DNA from: Pseudomonadota bacterium
GTDB taxonomy: Bacteria > Pseudomonadota > Alphaproteobacteria > Rhizobiales > Devosiaceae
DNA length: 5,634 nucleotides
Direction: 5' to 3'
Assembly: GCA_023436745.1 (NCBI GenBank)
Contig: JAEZHZ010000080.1
Coordinates: forward strand, 1-5,634
The notes under the pieces were generated by a model. That model was given only the letters and a program-made list of their open reading frames with translations, made no database searches and was not told the DNA's origin. Positions 1 to 5,615 of this stretch are shown one piece after another (position 1 is the first letter of the stretch; each line of letters begins with the position of its first letter). The translations under genes and the position numbers were made by a program.

Positions 1-105
1 CCGCTGATCGACGCGCTGGGGGAATGGTGGGAGCGCTCCGCCGAAGGCGACCAGCAGGCCAATCCGGACGGGCTCGACATGGCGATTTCCATGACGAAGG
101 GCTGA
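1..105 (+). CDS. C-terminal end of an unrecognised protein (partial)
   Basis: The window opens inside a plus-strand reading frame that begins at base 1 and ends with TGA at 103-105, leaving 34 residues. The tail is acidic and hydrophilic. It contains EWWERSAEGDQQ and ends in DMAISMTKG. Codon third positions are mostly G or C, as in the neighbouring genes, which supports real coding sequence. I do not recognise the family from this short tail. The gene converges with the tRNA-Ser gene, with 56 bases between the stop codon and the tRNA 3' end and no obvious hairpin terminator there. The start and most of the protein lie outside the window. It could also be a slightly shortened form: the +2 frame just after the stop also reads like coding sequence for about 10-15 codons. 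Confidence 0.6.
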   Translation, partial: PLIDALGEWWERSAEGDQQANPDGLDMAISMTKG

Positions 106-161
106 CTACGCCTTCGACCTGCGCGACGGGGGATGGGCGGAAGATACGCTTGGTGGGAAAA

Positions 162-254
162 TGGCGGAGAGGAAGGGATTCGAACCCTCGAGACAGCTCA
201 TCACCATCTGCGCCCTTAGCAGGGGCGTGCCTTCGACCACTCGGCCACCTCTCC
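162..254 (-). tRNA. tRNA-Ser (anticodon GCU)
   Basis: Read on the minus strand, this is a complete class II tRNA with an encoded CCA end. The acceptor stem pairs GGAGAGG (248-254) with CCTCTCC (166-172), followed by discriminator G (165) and CCA (162-164). The D stem is GCC/GGC around a loop of GAGTGGTCGAA. The anticodon stem CGCCC/GGGCG is perfect. It encloses the loop CTGCTAA, with anticodon GCT at 218-220, which reads serine codons AGC and AGU. The variable region is 21 nt (190-210), the long arm expected of tRNA-Ser. The T arm is GAGGG/CCCTT with loop TTCGAAT. TTTT follows directly after the CCA. With CCA it is 93 nt. It is the only tRNA here and appears to be transcribed alone. Confidence 0.97.
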
Positions 255-264
255 GGCAGGGGTG

Positions 265-293
265 GTGGTAACGGGCGGTGTCGTTTGTGGCAA
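265..293 (-). promoter_or_regulatory. Candidate promoter of the tRNA-Ser gene
   Basis: On the minus strand, TTGCCA (288-293; five of six matches to the -35 consensus) stands 17 bases from TACCAC (265-270; three of six matches to the -10 consensus). Initiation about 7 bases beyond the -10 would fall near 258, only about four bases before the mature tRNA 5' end. That short leader is usual for bacterial tRNA genes. The -35 and spacing are good and the -10 is weak. Position supports the call more than sequence does. Confidence 0.4.
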
Positions 294-426
294 GCGGTTT
301 TTGGAGAAGGGGCAGGCAACGGCCTCAGTGAGCGGTCGGGCCGCGGTATTTGGCTTCGTCTTGCCTGAAATCGGCGGTAAATCTTGGCCCGGAGAACGAA
401 TCGCGCTCTGGCGGCGGAGGTCGAGA

Positions 427-966
427 ATGGTGGGTGGCAACTGGTCCAGGACGTCACTTGCGCTCGCAGCAGTCCTGGTGATGGCGCCGGGAGTATCGGG
501 GCAGCCCGCGAGCGTTCCACAGTCGGGGCCCTACCCACCCTCCCCCATCGAGGGCACCTGGCAGACAAAGCTCGAATCCCAGGTGACCATCGCGCCCTGC
601 CCCGAGGGCTGGTGTGGCACACTGAGCAAGATCGTCGTGCCCAGCGACGGCCTGACGCCCGAGGAACTGGCAGCGGCGCTGCAGATGCCGGTCGAGAGCT
701 TTACCGACATGCGAAACCCGGACCCGGCCCTGCGCGAGCGGCCGATGCTGGGGCTGCAAATGCTCACCCTCCGGCCGGGGAAGGAGCCGCATGTCTTCGA
801 CGGCGAGATCTACAACCCGCAGGATGGAAATACGTATTCCGGCTACATCGAGATGCTGGGGCCGGACGTGGTGCGGCTCCGCGGCTGCGTGCTGTTCAAC
901 GTCATCTGCCAGGGCGAGGACTGGGTCCGGGTGAGCCCCGAATCCCAGCTCGAGGCCCAGCAGTAG
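427..966 (+). CDS. Secreted DUF2147 domain protein
   Basis: The protein has 179 residues. I chose the ATG at 427 because GGAGG (416-420) sits six bases upstream and a typical signal peptide follows directly. The signal peptide has a short N-terminus with Arg8, a hydrophobic stretch at about 10-22, and likely cleavage after VSG at residue 25. An upstream in-frame ATG at 262 would bury this signal and has no reason to be used. The mature part matches DUF2147 (PF09917). It opens with GTWQTK (43-48), then C58-x4-C63, RNPDPALRERPMLGL (96-110), GEIYNPQDGNTYSG (126-139) and a closing WVRV (166-169). These are the usual conserved blocks of this lipocalin-like beta domain. Cys58, Cys63, Cys154 and Cys161 could form two disulfides in the periplasm. 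The family has no established biochemical role. The gene stands alone and converges with the GST gene one base beyond its stop. Confidence 0.9.
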   Translation: MVGGNWSRTSLALAAVLVMAPGVSGQPASVPQSGPYPPSPIEGTWQTKLESQVTIAPCPEGWCGTLSKIVVPSDGLTPEELAAALQMPVESFTDMRNPDPALRERPMLGLQMLTLRPGKEPHVFDGEIYNPQDGNTYSGYIEMLGPDVVRLRGCVLFNVICQGEDWVRVSPESQLEAQQ

Positions 967-967
967 C

Positions 968-1666
968 TCAGCGCTGGTTGAAGAGGACCTTCTGGGCCTC
1001 CTTGTCGTCGGCGAGGCTCTTTTCCGCGACGTCCTTGCCCCAGGCGAGGCCACGCGCCACTGCCGGGCGGCTGCTCACGCGCTCAATCCAGGCGAGGACG
1101 TTGGGATAGGCTTCGCGGGTGATGCCGTAGCGCTCCCATGACTGGGCCCAGCCGATCGAGGCGACGTCGGCAATGGAATAGGTGCCGGTGATGTACTCGC
1201 GACCTTCGAGCTGCGTGTTCAGCACGCGGAAGAGCCGGTGCGTCTCGTCGGTGTAACGCTTCTGGGCGTAGGGGATTTTCTCCGGCGCGTAGACGTTGAA
1301 GTGGTTGTTCTGGCCGAGCATGGGACCAAAGCCGCCGACCTGCCAGAACAGCCATTCATCAACCTTGACCTGCTGGCGCATGTCGGTGGGATAGAGGCGC
1401 CCGAACTTCAGGCCGAGATACTTGAGGATCGCGCCCGATTCGAAGATCGAGATCGGCTGCCCCTCAGGTCCCTCGGGATCGACGATCGCGGGAATCTTGT
1501 TGTTGGGGGAAATGGCGAGGAACTCGGGCTTGAACTGGTCGCCCTTGCCGATGTCGATGCGATGGTAGGTCCACGGCACGCCCAGCTCCTCGAGCATAAT
1601 GTGCACCTTCTGACCGTTGGGAGTGGGCAACGAGTAGGCTTCGATCGGCTTGGTCTGCATGCTCAT
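968..1666 (-). CDS. Nu-class glutathione transferase, YfcG-like disulfide-bond oxidoreductase
   Basis: This 232-residue cytoplasmic protein closely resembles E. coli YfcG, whose known activity is glutathione-dependent disulfide reduction with little classical transferase activity. The N-terminal thioredoxin-like domain (about 8-88) has TPNG (15-18), corresponding to the Thr/Asn pair that contacts glutathione in YfcG. It also has SPNNKIPAIVD (53-63) with the cis-proline at 59, and ESGAILKYL (76-84), which binds the gamma-glutamyl end. The helical C-terminal domain (about 95-225) starts with WLFWQVGGFGPMLGQNNHF (105-123), a Nu-class signature. It includes YSIADVAS, the N-capping box of GST folds. 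The whole protein has no cysteine, in keeping with a mechanism that uses glutathione thiols only. YghU is a longer relative with extra terminal segments, so YfcG is the nearer match. Two in-frame ATGs (1664-1666 and 1658-1660) are possible starts; neither has a strong ribosome binding site. The first is used here. Confidence 0.93.
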   Translation of the reverse strand: MSMQTKPIEAYSLPTPNGQKVHIMLEELGVPWTYHRIDIGKGDQFKPEFLAISPNNKIPAIVDPEGPEGQPISIFESGAILKYLGLKFGRLYPTDMRQQVKVDEWLFWQVGGFGPMLGQNNHFNVYAPEKIPYAQKRYTDETHRLFRVLNTQLEGREYITGTYSIADVASIGWAQSWERYGITREAYPNVLAWIERVSSRPAVARGLAWGKDVAEKSLADDKEAQKVLFNQR

Positions 1667-1700
1667 GGCGGGTTCCGTGGTTGGGCGGTATGCCCTCCGG

Positions 1701-1728
1701 TATATCGGTAACTGACGATGAAGGGCAA
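1701..1728 (-). promoter_or_regulatory. Candidate promoter of the GST gene
   Basis: On the minus strand, TTGCCC (1723-1728) and GATATA (1701-1706) are separated by 16 bases. This would start a transcript near 1694 with a leader of about 28 nt. It lies in the 88-base gap after the Glyoxalase_8 gene. That gap also holds a GC-rich hairpin, GGCA-TTGC-TGCC, around 1731-1742 with no T-run, so it is a poor terminator. The GST may therefore be transcribed both from here and by read-through from the upstream gene. Confidence 0.35.
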
Positions 1729-1754
1729 GGCAGCAATGCCGCCCCGCCCTCCGA

Positions 1755-2195
1755 TCAGGTTCTTTCGATCACCAGTTGCGGGGTGCCGTCGCCGCGCAGG
1801 GCGGGCGATATGCCCCGGATGTCGACGGTGCCGGACACACGCTTGCGCAGCGCCTCGAACATGAAGTTCGGCGTGACGTTGACCGGCTGGTCGAAGAGGA
1901 TGGTCACCTGGTAGTGCTGCATGTCACCCATCATGTGCACGCCTATCAGCATGCCGCTGTAAGGCTGCGACAGGTAGGTGCCGCGCACGCGCTCGCCGAC
2001 CTGAAAGGGTGCTGCGACCCGATCCGGCAAGGCCGCACGGGCGGTGTTCCAATCGCGATAGCCATGCGCGTGGGCAACTTCCTCGAGAGCGGCAGAGTGC
2101 GACAGGGGCATGCCCGCGCGGGCGCGCTCCTCGCGCAGGGCGCGGGCCTCGGCCTTGAGGCTGCGGGCAGATGGGGTGTCGAGTGAAAACGACAT
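1755..2195 (-). CDS. Small Glyoxalase_8 family protein of unknown function
   Basis: This 146-residue, apparently soluble protein matches the family annotated as 'glyoxalase superfamily protein' (Glyoxalase_8-like, PF20066 by recall). That family is frequent in alphaproteobacteria and has no proven enzyme activity. It has two parts. Residues 10-56 are helical and charged and contain the family block SHSAALEEVAHAHGYRDWNT (32-51). From about residue 64 a beta-rich region begins with VGERVRGTYLSQPYSGMLIG (66-85). It runs through YQVTILFDQPVNVTP and ends in a segment resembling RKRVSGTVDIRG. No metal-binding glyoxalase residues can be assigned with confidence. The start at 2195 is supported by GAGAGGA on the minus strand (2203-2209), seven bases upstream. 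The gene lies 88 bases upstream of the GST on the same strand, so the two may be partly co-transcribed. Family assignment is fairly safe; function is not. Confidence 0.82.
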   Translation of the reverse strand: MSFSLDTPSARSLKAEARALREERARAGMPLSHSAALEEVAHAHGYRDWNTARAALPDRVAAPFQVGERVRGTYLSQPYSGMLIGVHMMGDMQHYQVTILFDQPVNVTPNFMFEALRKRVSGTVDIRGISPALRGDGTPQLVIERT

Positions 2196-2202
2196 GACGA
2201 AG

Positions 2203-2221
2203 TCCTCTCATTCGCGATGAG
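2203..2221 (-). promoter_or_regulatory. Ribosome binding site of the Glyoxalase_8 gene overlapping a small hairpin
   Basis: On the minus strand GAGAGGA (2203-2209) is the ribosome binding site that fixes the start at 2195. Its first bases are also the 3' arm of a perfect 5-bp hairpin, CTCAT-CGCGA-ATGAG (2207-2221). The overlap covers only GAG, so an effect on translation would be modest. Confidence 0.4.
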
Positions 2222-2452
2222 GGCGTCTTGGTTCACGGGGGCTCGCATTGCCATGATGCGCCGGTGCGAAGATGAATGAGGGTTCGCTGTCCTGGCCTAG
2301 GCTGGACTTCACCATCGGACGCATGTCCGGCGAGCGGCGGGTGCCAGCAACCACGCGGGGATATGGGCTCGGGCAGGCCGCATGTCAATGACCCTCCCCG
2401 GCACGTCCCTGGAACGCGGGCATTTCTGTTAGTCTTGGACGTGGTTTAGGGC
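2222..2452. other. Intergenic spacer with no convincing gene
   Basis: This is the bulk of the 315-base gap between the divergent Glyoxalase_8 and TSUP genes. I see no coding frame with a supported start: the longest small frames (for example a 22-codon one beginning at the ATG near 2322) lack a ribosome binding site. No tRNA, strong terminator or repeat family is evident. An 8-bp palindrome, GCCTAGGC, occurs near 2295-2302. Promoters for both flanking genes must lie here, but none matches a consensus well. TTGGAC at 2435-2440 is only 12 bases from TATGCA at 2453-2458, too close for a standard promoter. Confidence 0.5.
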
Positions 2453-2460
2453 TATGCATG

Positions 2461-2510
2461 AGGGGAACATCTACTCGCCGTATGGGCGAGTCTGCCCTGA
2501 CGGACCAACC
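2461..2510 (+). promoter_or_regulatory. Structured 5' leader of the TSUP gene, riboswitch-like candidate
   Basis: The 50 bases before the transporter start fold into a compact element. A perfect 7-bp stem pairs ACTCGCC (2473-2479) with GGCGAGT (2485-2491) around the loop GTATG. Outside it, AGGG (2461-2464) can pair with CCCT (2495-2498). This leaves an asymmetric internal loop, GAACATCT on the 5' side and CTG on the 3' side. GGA (2502-2504), the only ribosome-binding-like sequence, follows a few bases later, six bases before the ATG at 2511. Two short stems with an A-rich internal loop next to the ribosome site is the layout of several very small riboswitches, including the xanthine-sensing NMT1 class. 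I cannot confirm a match to any class. A chance hairpin in GC-rich DNA remains possible. Confidence 0.35.
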
Positions 2511-3278
2511 ATGATCGAGATCCTGTTCCTCCTCGTTGCCGCCTTTCTCGGAGGGGCGGTGAATTCGCTGGCGGGGGGTGGCTCGTTCATCGTGTTCCCG
2601 GCGCTCCTGTTCGTGGGGGTGCCGCCGGTGCTGGCTAACGCCTCGAATACCTATGCCGCCATGCCCGGCTATGTGAGCGGCGCGCTGGGGTACTGGAAAT
2701 CTATGATGCAGTACCGGGACCGGCTGCTGGTCTACGGCATCATATCCATCGTGTTCGGCTATATCGGGGCCGAACTGCTGCTGGTGGTTTCGGACGAGCA
2801 GTTCGCGATGGTGGTGCCGTGGCTGATGCTGTTCGCGGTGCTGCTGTTCGTGTTCGGGAACCAGATCAATGCCTGGGTGGCGGCCCGGAACACGGGCGGC
2901 CGCGGGATGAAGGCGCTGGGGGCCGTGCTGCTGTTCGCGTTCCTCGGGGCCGTGTGCATCTATGGCGGCTTCTTCAATGCCGGGCTCGGCATCCTACTGC
3001 TGGCGTTTCTCGCGACGGCGGGTCTCACCGACATCCATGCGATGAACGGGCTCAAGCTCTACATCTCGACGCTGGTGGCGCTGGTCGCCGTGGTTCGCTT
3101 CGCCATTGGTGGGTCGATCGACTGGTACCATGGCTCCATCGCACTGGTCGGCGTGACGGTGGGCGGCTATGTGGCGGCGCGGCTCGCGAGGCACATTCCC
3201 ACCCAGTGGATCCGCATGGGCGTGATCGTCTACGGGGTCGGCATGACCGGTTACTTCTTCTATCGCGCCTATGCCTGA
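2511..3278 (+). CDS. TSUP (TauE/SafE) family membrane transporter
   Basis: This 255-residue inner-membrane protein has about eight hydrophobic segments and matches the TSUP family (PF01925). Its members move small anions or acids such as sulfite, sulfoacetate or other organic acids, usually outward. The N-terminal half carries the family repeat motif: GGAVNSLAGGGSFIVFPALL (14-33), then VPPVLANASNT (37-47). The second half repeats the pattern, with FLGAVCIYGGFFNAGLGILL followed by an amphipathic DIHAMNGLK segment before the next helix. Length is normal for the family. I chose the ATG at 2511 because family members begin with a short hydrophobic MIEILFLL-type N-terminus. The upstream in-frame ATG at 2454 would add 19 polar residues encoded by the leader hairpin. 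The ribosome site is weak (GGA, 2502-2504). The gene is alone on its strand and converges with the molybdoenzyme gene, 17 bases separating the two stops without a visible terminator. Substrate cannot be read from sequence. Confidence 0.9.
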   Translation: MIEILFLLVAAFLGGAVNSLAGGGSFIVFPALLFVGVPPVLANASNTYAAMPGYVSGALGYWKSMMQYRDRLLVYGIISIVFGYIGAELLLVVSDEQFAMVVPWLMLFAVLLFVFGNQINAWVAARNTGGRGMKALGAVLLFAFLGAVCIYGGFFNAGLGILLLAFLATAGLTDIHAMNGLKLYISTLVALVAVVRFAIGGSIDWYHGSIALVGVTVGGYVAARLARHIPTQWIRMGVIVYGVGMTGYFFYRAYA

Positions 3279-3295
3279 CCGCAGCACGACCTCTC

Positions 3296-5395
3296 CTAGT
3301 AAAGGACGGAGCGCCTGATCCACACCGCGACGTCGTGGAAGGCGGCTCCCCCGAATGGCGGCGCAGGCGTGGCATCCGTGAGGGCGTTGATGCCGGAGCC
3401 GCCGCGATGGGCCTTGTTCGGGTGGAGCCCTTCCGCCACCAGTACGCCGTGGGACATCCCGGTGCGCACGCGGGCTGTCAGTTCCACGCTGCCGCGGCGA
3501 TTGCCGACGGTGACCGCGTCGCCATCCGAAAGGCCCAGACGACCGGCGTCCTCGGGGTGAATGAACACCGAGGGTGTGCCTTCGCGCCGCTGGCTTCCGG
3601 GCGTCTCATTGAAGCTCGAATTGAGGAAGGCGCGCGCGGGGCTCGTTGCCAGCCGGAACGGGTGCTCGCCGTCGGTGCGCTCGATGATATCCCAGTGGTC
3701 GGCGAACCGCGGCAGGTCGGCCGGATCGCAGGTCCAGACATAGCCCTTCCTGTCGGCAACCGCCTGCCAGTCCGGCGTGAAGCGGAAACGTCCGTCGGGC
3801 CAGCCGAACCCATCGCGGAAGTGCTGGTCATTCTCGGGGCGGGCGCGCTCGACGAAGCCGCTGACGGCGACCGTGTCGAGGTCCGGGTAACCTGACCGCC
3901 GGAAGGTTTCGGCGACGAAATCCCGCTCCGAGCCAGAAAAATCCGCCGGATCAAGGCCAAGCCGGAGCGCCAGGTCATTGATGACTTCGTGGTTCGAGCG
4001 AATCTCGCCCGGCCGCTCGACCAGTGCCGGTCCGTAGAGCACGCGGGTGTGGCCACCGCGCGTATAGTAGTCGTTGTGCTCGAGGAACATGGTGGCCGGC
4101 AGGACGATATCGGCGAACTCGGCTGTCTCGGTCATGAATTGCTCGTGCACAACAAGGAACAGGTCCTCGCGCGAGAGCCCCTGATGCACGAGGCGCTGGT
4201 CCGGCGCGACGGCGGCCGGATTGGTGTTCTGCACCAGCATGGCGCGCACCGGCCCGCCGCCGGCAAGGGCGGCCGTGTCCCCAGTCAGGATGGGTCCAAT
4301 GGCCGACATGTCGAGCAGACGGGCCGCGGCCTTCTGCAGGTGATCGCCGGTGATCACGGACTTGTCGAGGCCCCAGGTGCCGGAATTGCTGTGCAGCGCC
4401 CCGCCCCCGCGGTGCTGCCAGGCACCGGTCATCGCCGGAATGCAGAGTGCGGCGTGCATCGCGGTCGAGCCGTTGCGCTGGCGCGTAAAACCGTAGCCGA
4501 GGCGGAAATAGGTGCGCGGCGTCGTACCGACGAGATGGGCGAAGCTGACTATGGCTTCAGCGCTGAGACCGGTAATCCCGGCGGCCCATTCGGGCGTGCG
4601 CGTCTTGAGGTGCGCCTCGAACTCGGGCGAGAAATCGGTATGCCGGGCCATGTAGTCGCGGTCGGCGAGGCCATCACGGAGCAGGACGTGCATGACGGCA
4701 ACGGCCAGCGCGCCGTCGGTGCCGGGCCGCAGGATGAGGCCCATGTCGGCCTGGGCCATGGTGGCCGTCTCGTAGATGTCGATGACCACGATCCTTGCGC
4801 CGCGCTCCTTGCGGGCTCGCATCGCGTGGGTCATGACGTTGACCTGGGTATGCACCGCATTGGTGCCCCAGATGACGACGCAGTCGCTCTCCGCCATTTC
4901 CTCGGGGCTGACGCCGGCAAGGTGGCCGGTGCCGGCGATGTAGCCAGGCCAGGCCGTGCCGGTGCAGATGGTGTCGTACTGCCGCGAATAGCCCTTGGCG
5001 GCACGCAGCCGGTTGATGCCGTCGCGCTGCACATGACCCATGGTCCCAGCGTAGTAATAGGGCCAGATCGCCTCGGGGCCGTGCTCGGCCTCTATGCCGG
5101 CAAAGCGCGTGGCGATCTCGGCCATCGCCTCGTCCCAGGAGATGCGCTCGAACTGGCCGGAGCCCTTCGGGCCGACGCGCTTCAGCGGGTAGAGGAGCCG
5201 CTGAGGATGATGGATCCGCTCCGCGTAGCGGGCGACCTTTTCGCAGATGACCCCGGCGGTATAGGGATCGTCCTTGGCGCCACGAACGCGGCCGATGGTG
5301 CGCTCGTCGACCAGATCGACGTCGAGCGCGCAGGCCGACGGGCAGTCATGCGGACAAACGGAGCGGACGGTGCGGAGCGCGACGGGCTTGTTCAT
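3296..5395 (-). CDS. Molybdopterin oxidoreductase, DMSO reductase superfamily, cytoplasmic, substrate unknown
   Basis: This 699-residue enzyme should carry a bis-molybdopterin guanine dinucleotide cofactor and one [4Fe-4S] cluster. The cluster motif is C14-x3-C18-x3-C22-x28-C51, with Lys53 just after it, as in formate dehydrogenases and nitrate reductases where a lysine links cluster and pterin. Cys144, in TICTGTAWPGYIAGTG (142-157), is at the position of the molybdenum-ligand cysteine of NapA-type enzymes. Cofactor-binding blocks follow: VVIWGTNAV (173-181), ILRPGTDGALA (221-231), QNTNPAAVAPD (389-399) and ETAEFADIVLPA (423-434). The C-terminal dinucleotide-binding domain (PF01568) runs from about 578 to 695 and includes NETPGSQ and DGDAVTV. 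There is no twin-arginine signal, so it is cytoplasmic. No small iron-sulfur, membrane or chaperone subunit is adjacent in the window. Orthologues of this length are annotated only as 'molybdopterin oxidoreductase' in alphaproteobacteria; the reaction is unknown. The ATG at 5393-5395 is the only sensible start, since the cluster motif begins 13 residues later. Confidence 0.93.
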   Translation of the reverse strand: MNKPVALRTVRSVCPHDCPSACALDVDLVDERTIGRVRGAKDDPYTAGVICEKVARYAERIHHPQRLLYPLKRVGPKGSGQFERISWDEAMAEIATRFAGIEAEHGPEAIWPYYYAGTMGHVQRDGINRLRAAKGYSRQYDTICTGTAWPGYIAGTGHLAGVSPEEMAESDCVVIWGTNAVHTQVNVMTHAMRARKERGARIVVIDIYETATMAQADMGLILRPGTDGALAVAVMHVLLRDGLADRDYMARHTDFSPEFEAHLKTRTPEWAAGITGLSAEAIVSFAHLVGTTPRTYFRLGYGFTRQRNGSTAMHAALCIPAMTGAWQHRGGGALHSNSGTWGLDKSVITGDHLQKAAARLLDMSAIGPILTGDTAALAGGGPVRAMLVQNTNPAAVAPDQRLVHQGLSREDLFLVVHEQFMTETAEFADIVLPATMFLEHNDYYTRGGHTRVLYGPALVERPGEIRSNHEVINDLALRLGLDPADFSGSERDFVAETFRRSGYPDLDTVAVSGFVERARPENDQHFRDGFGWPDGRFRFTPDWQAVADRKGYVWTCDPADLPRFADHWDIIERTDGEHPFRLATSPARAFLNSSFNETPGSQRREGTPSVFIHPEDAGRLGLSDGDAVTVGNRRGSVELTARVRTGMSHGVLVAEGLHPNKAHRGGSGINALTDATPAPPFGGAAFHDVAVWIRRSVLY

Positions 5396-5401
5396 GGACA
5401 G

Positions 5402-5430
5402 AGGATAGTCCTCGGGGCAACCGGCGACAA
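5402..5430 (-). promoter_or_regulatory. Candidate promoter abutting the molybdoenzyme start codon
   Basis: On the minus strand TTGTCG (5425-5430) and TATCCT (5402-5407) are exactly 17 bases apart, with four of six matches each to the sigma-70 consensus. Only six bases (CTGTCC) separate the -10 from the ATG. The predicted start of transcription is therefore the A of the start codon or a base next to it, which would give a leaderless mRNA. The only ribosome-binding-like sequence, GAGGA (5409-5413), is 13 bases from the ATG, too far for good use. It would lie upstream of the transcript start, and it is also one arm of a 5-bp inverted repeat (5401-5413). Promoter match may be chance. Confidence 0.35.
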
Positions 5431-5513
5431 ATTGCTTGTGATGATCGGGGGTATTCGGCCGCGGAATGGGCGAGCAGCCATGACCGCCGGAGTGACCCGT
5501 CGGTTTGGGAAGA

Positions 5514-5588
5514 GGCAGAGCCCCGAAGCGATGGCGCCTCGTGAGTGATTATTGTGTGAGACGACATCGCCTCGGGGCGCCGGTTTTT
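5514..5588 (+). terminator. Long imperfect inverted repeat followed by T5: possible terminator or end of a small RNA
   Basis: Read on the plus strand, GCCCCGA (5520-5526) pairs with TCGGGGC (5572-5578), GCGATG (5528-5533) with CATCGC (5565-5570), and TCGT (5539-5542) with ACGA (5561-5564). This gives 17 bp in all, interrupted by one A/C mismatch and a 5-base bulge (5534-5538), with an 18-base AT-richer loop. GGC (5514-5516) and GCC (5579-5581) can extend the base, leaving GG before TTTTT (5584-5588). A competing 9-bp stem, GGCGCCTCG (5533-5541) with CGGGGCGCC (5573-5581), ends at the same T-run. No plus-strand gene ends here inside the window, so what it would terminate is unclear. It could equally be a dispersed palindromic repeat, or, if transcription on the minus strand starts further up, a leader structure of the molybdoenzyme gene. 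Confidence 0.4.
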
Positions 5589-5597
5589 GGATACGCA

Positions 5598-5615
5598 CGC
5601 CGGCCTGATCCGGCG
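5598..5615. repeat. Small perfect inverted repeat near the window edge
   Basis: CGCCGG (5598-5603) and CCGGCG (5610-5615) form a 6-bp stem around the loop CCTGAT. It lies ten bases beyond the T-run of the larger inverted repeat. It has no T-run of its own and may simply be the end of an unseen neighbouring gene. Nothing more can be said from 20 bases at the edge. Confidence 0.25.

Noticed and set aside
101..253. Plus-strand frame through the tRNA region containing AERKGFEPS
   Set aside because: This peptide is a familiar artefact of reading the complement of a tRNA gene; the stretch is the tRNA-Ser.
262..426. Upstream in-frame ATG as start of the DUF2147 protein
   Set aside because: The ATG at 427 has a well-placed GGAGG and begins a normal signal peptide; the longer form would hide that signal inside the protein.
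2411..2435. GGAAC as the -35 of a general-stress (EcfG-type) promoter before the TSUP gene
   Set aside because: The expected CGTT is absent at 16-17 bases downstream (GTCT or TCTT is found instead).
2454..2510. Upstream in-frame ATG as start of the TSUP transporter
   Set aside because: It would add 19 polar residues encoded by the hairpin sequence, unlike the short hydrophobic N-termini of this family, and it has no ribosome binding site.
2819..3895. A 358-codon plus-strand frame spanning the end of the TSUP gene and the 3' end of the molybdoenzyme gene
   Set aside because: It crosses two well-supported genes in another frame or strand, is rich in Arg/Gly/Ala typical of a GC-rich shadow, and has no matching family.
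3989..5548. A 519-codon open frame on the plus strand opposite the molybdoenzyme gene
   Set aside because: The minus-strand enzyme over the same bases has clear family motifs from end to end. A long antisense frame is expected when codon third positions are nearly all G or C. The product shows no recognisable domain.
5392..5598. A small minus-strand frame ending in an ATGA overlap with the molybdoenzyme start
   Set aside because: The overlap looked like translational coupling. However, the frame has no supported start, its composition is unlike the neighbouring genes, and it runs straight through the inverted repeat.
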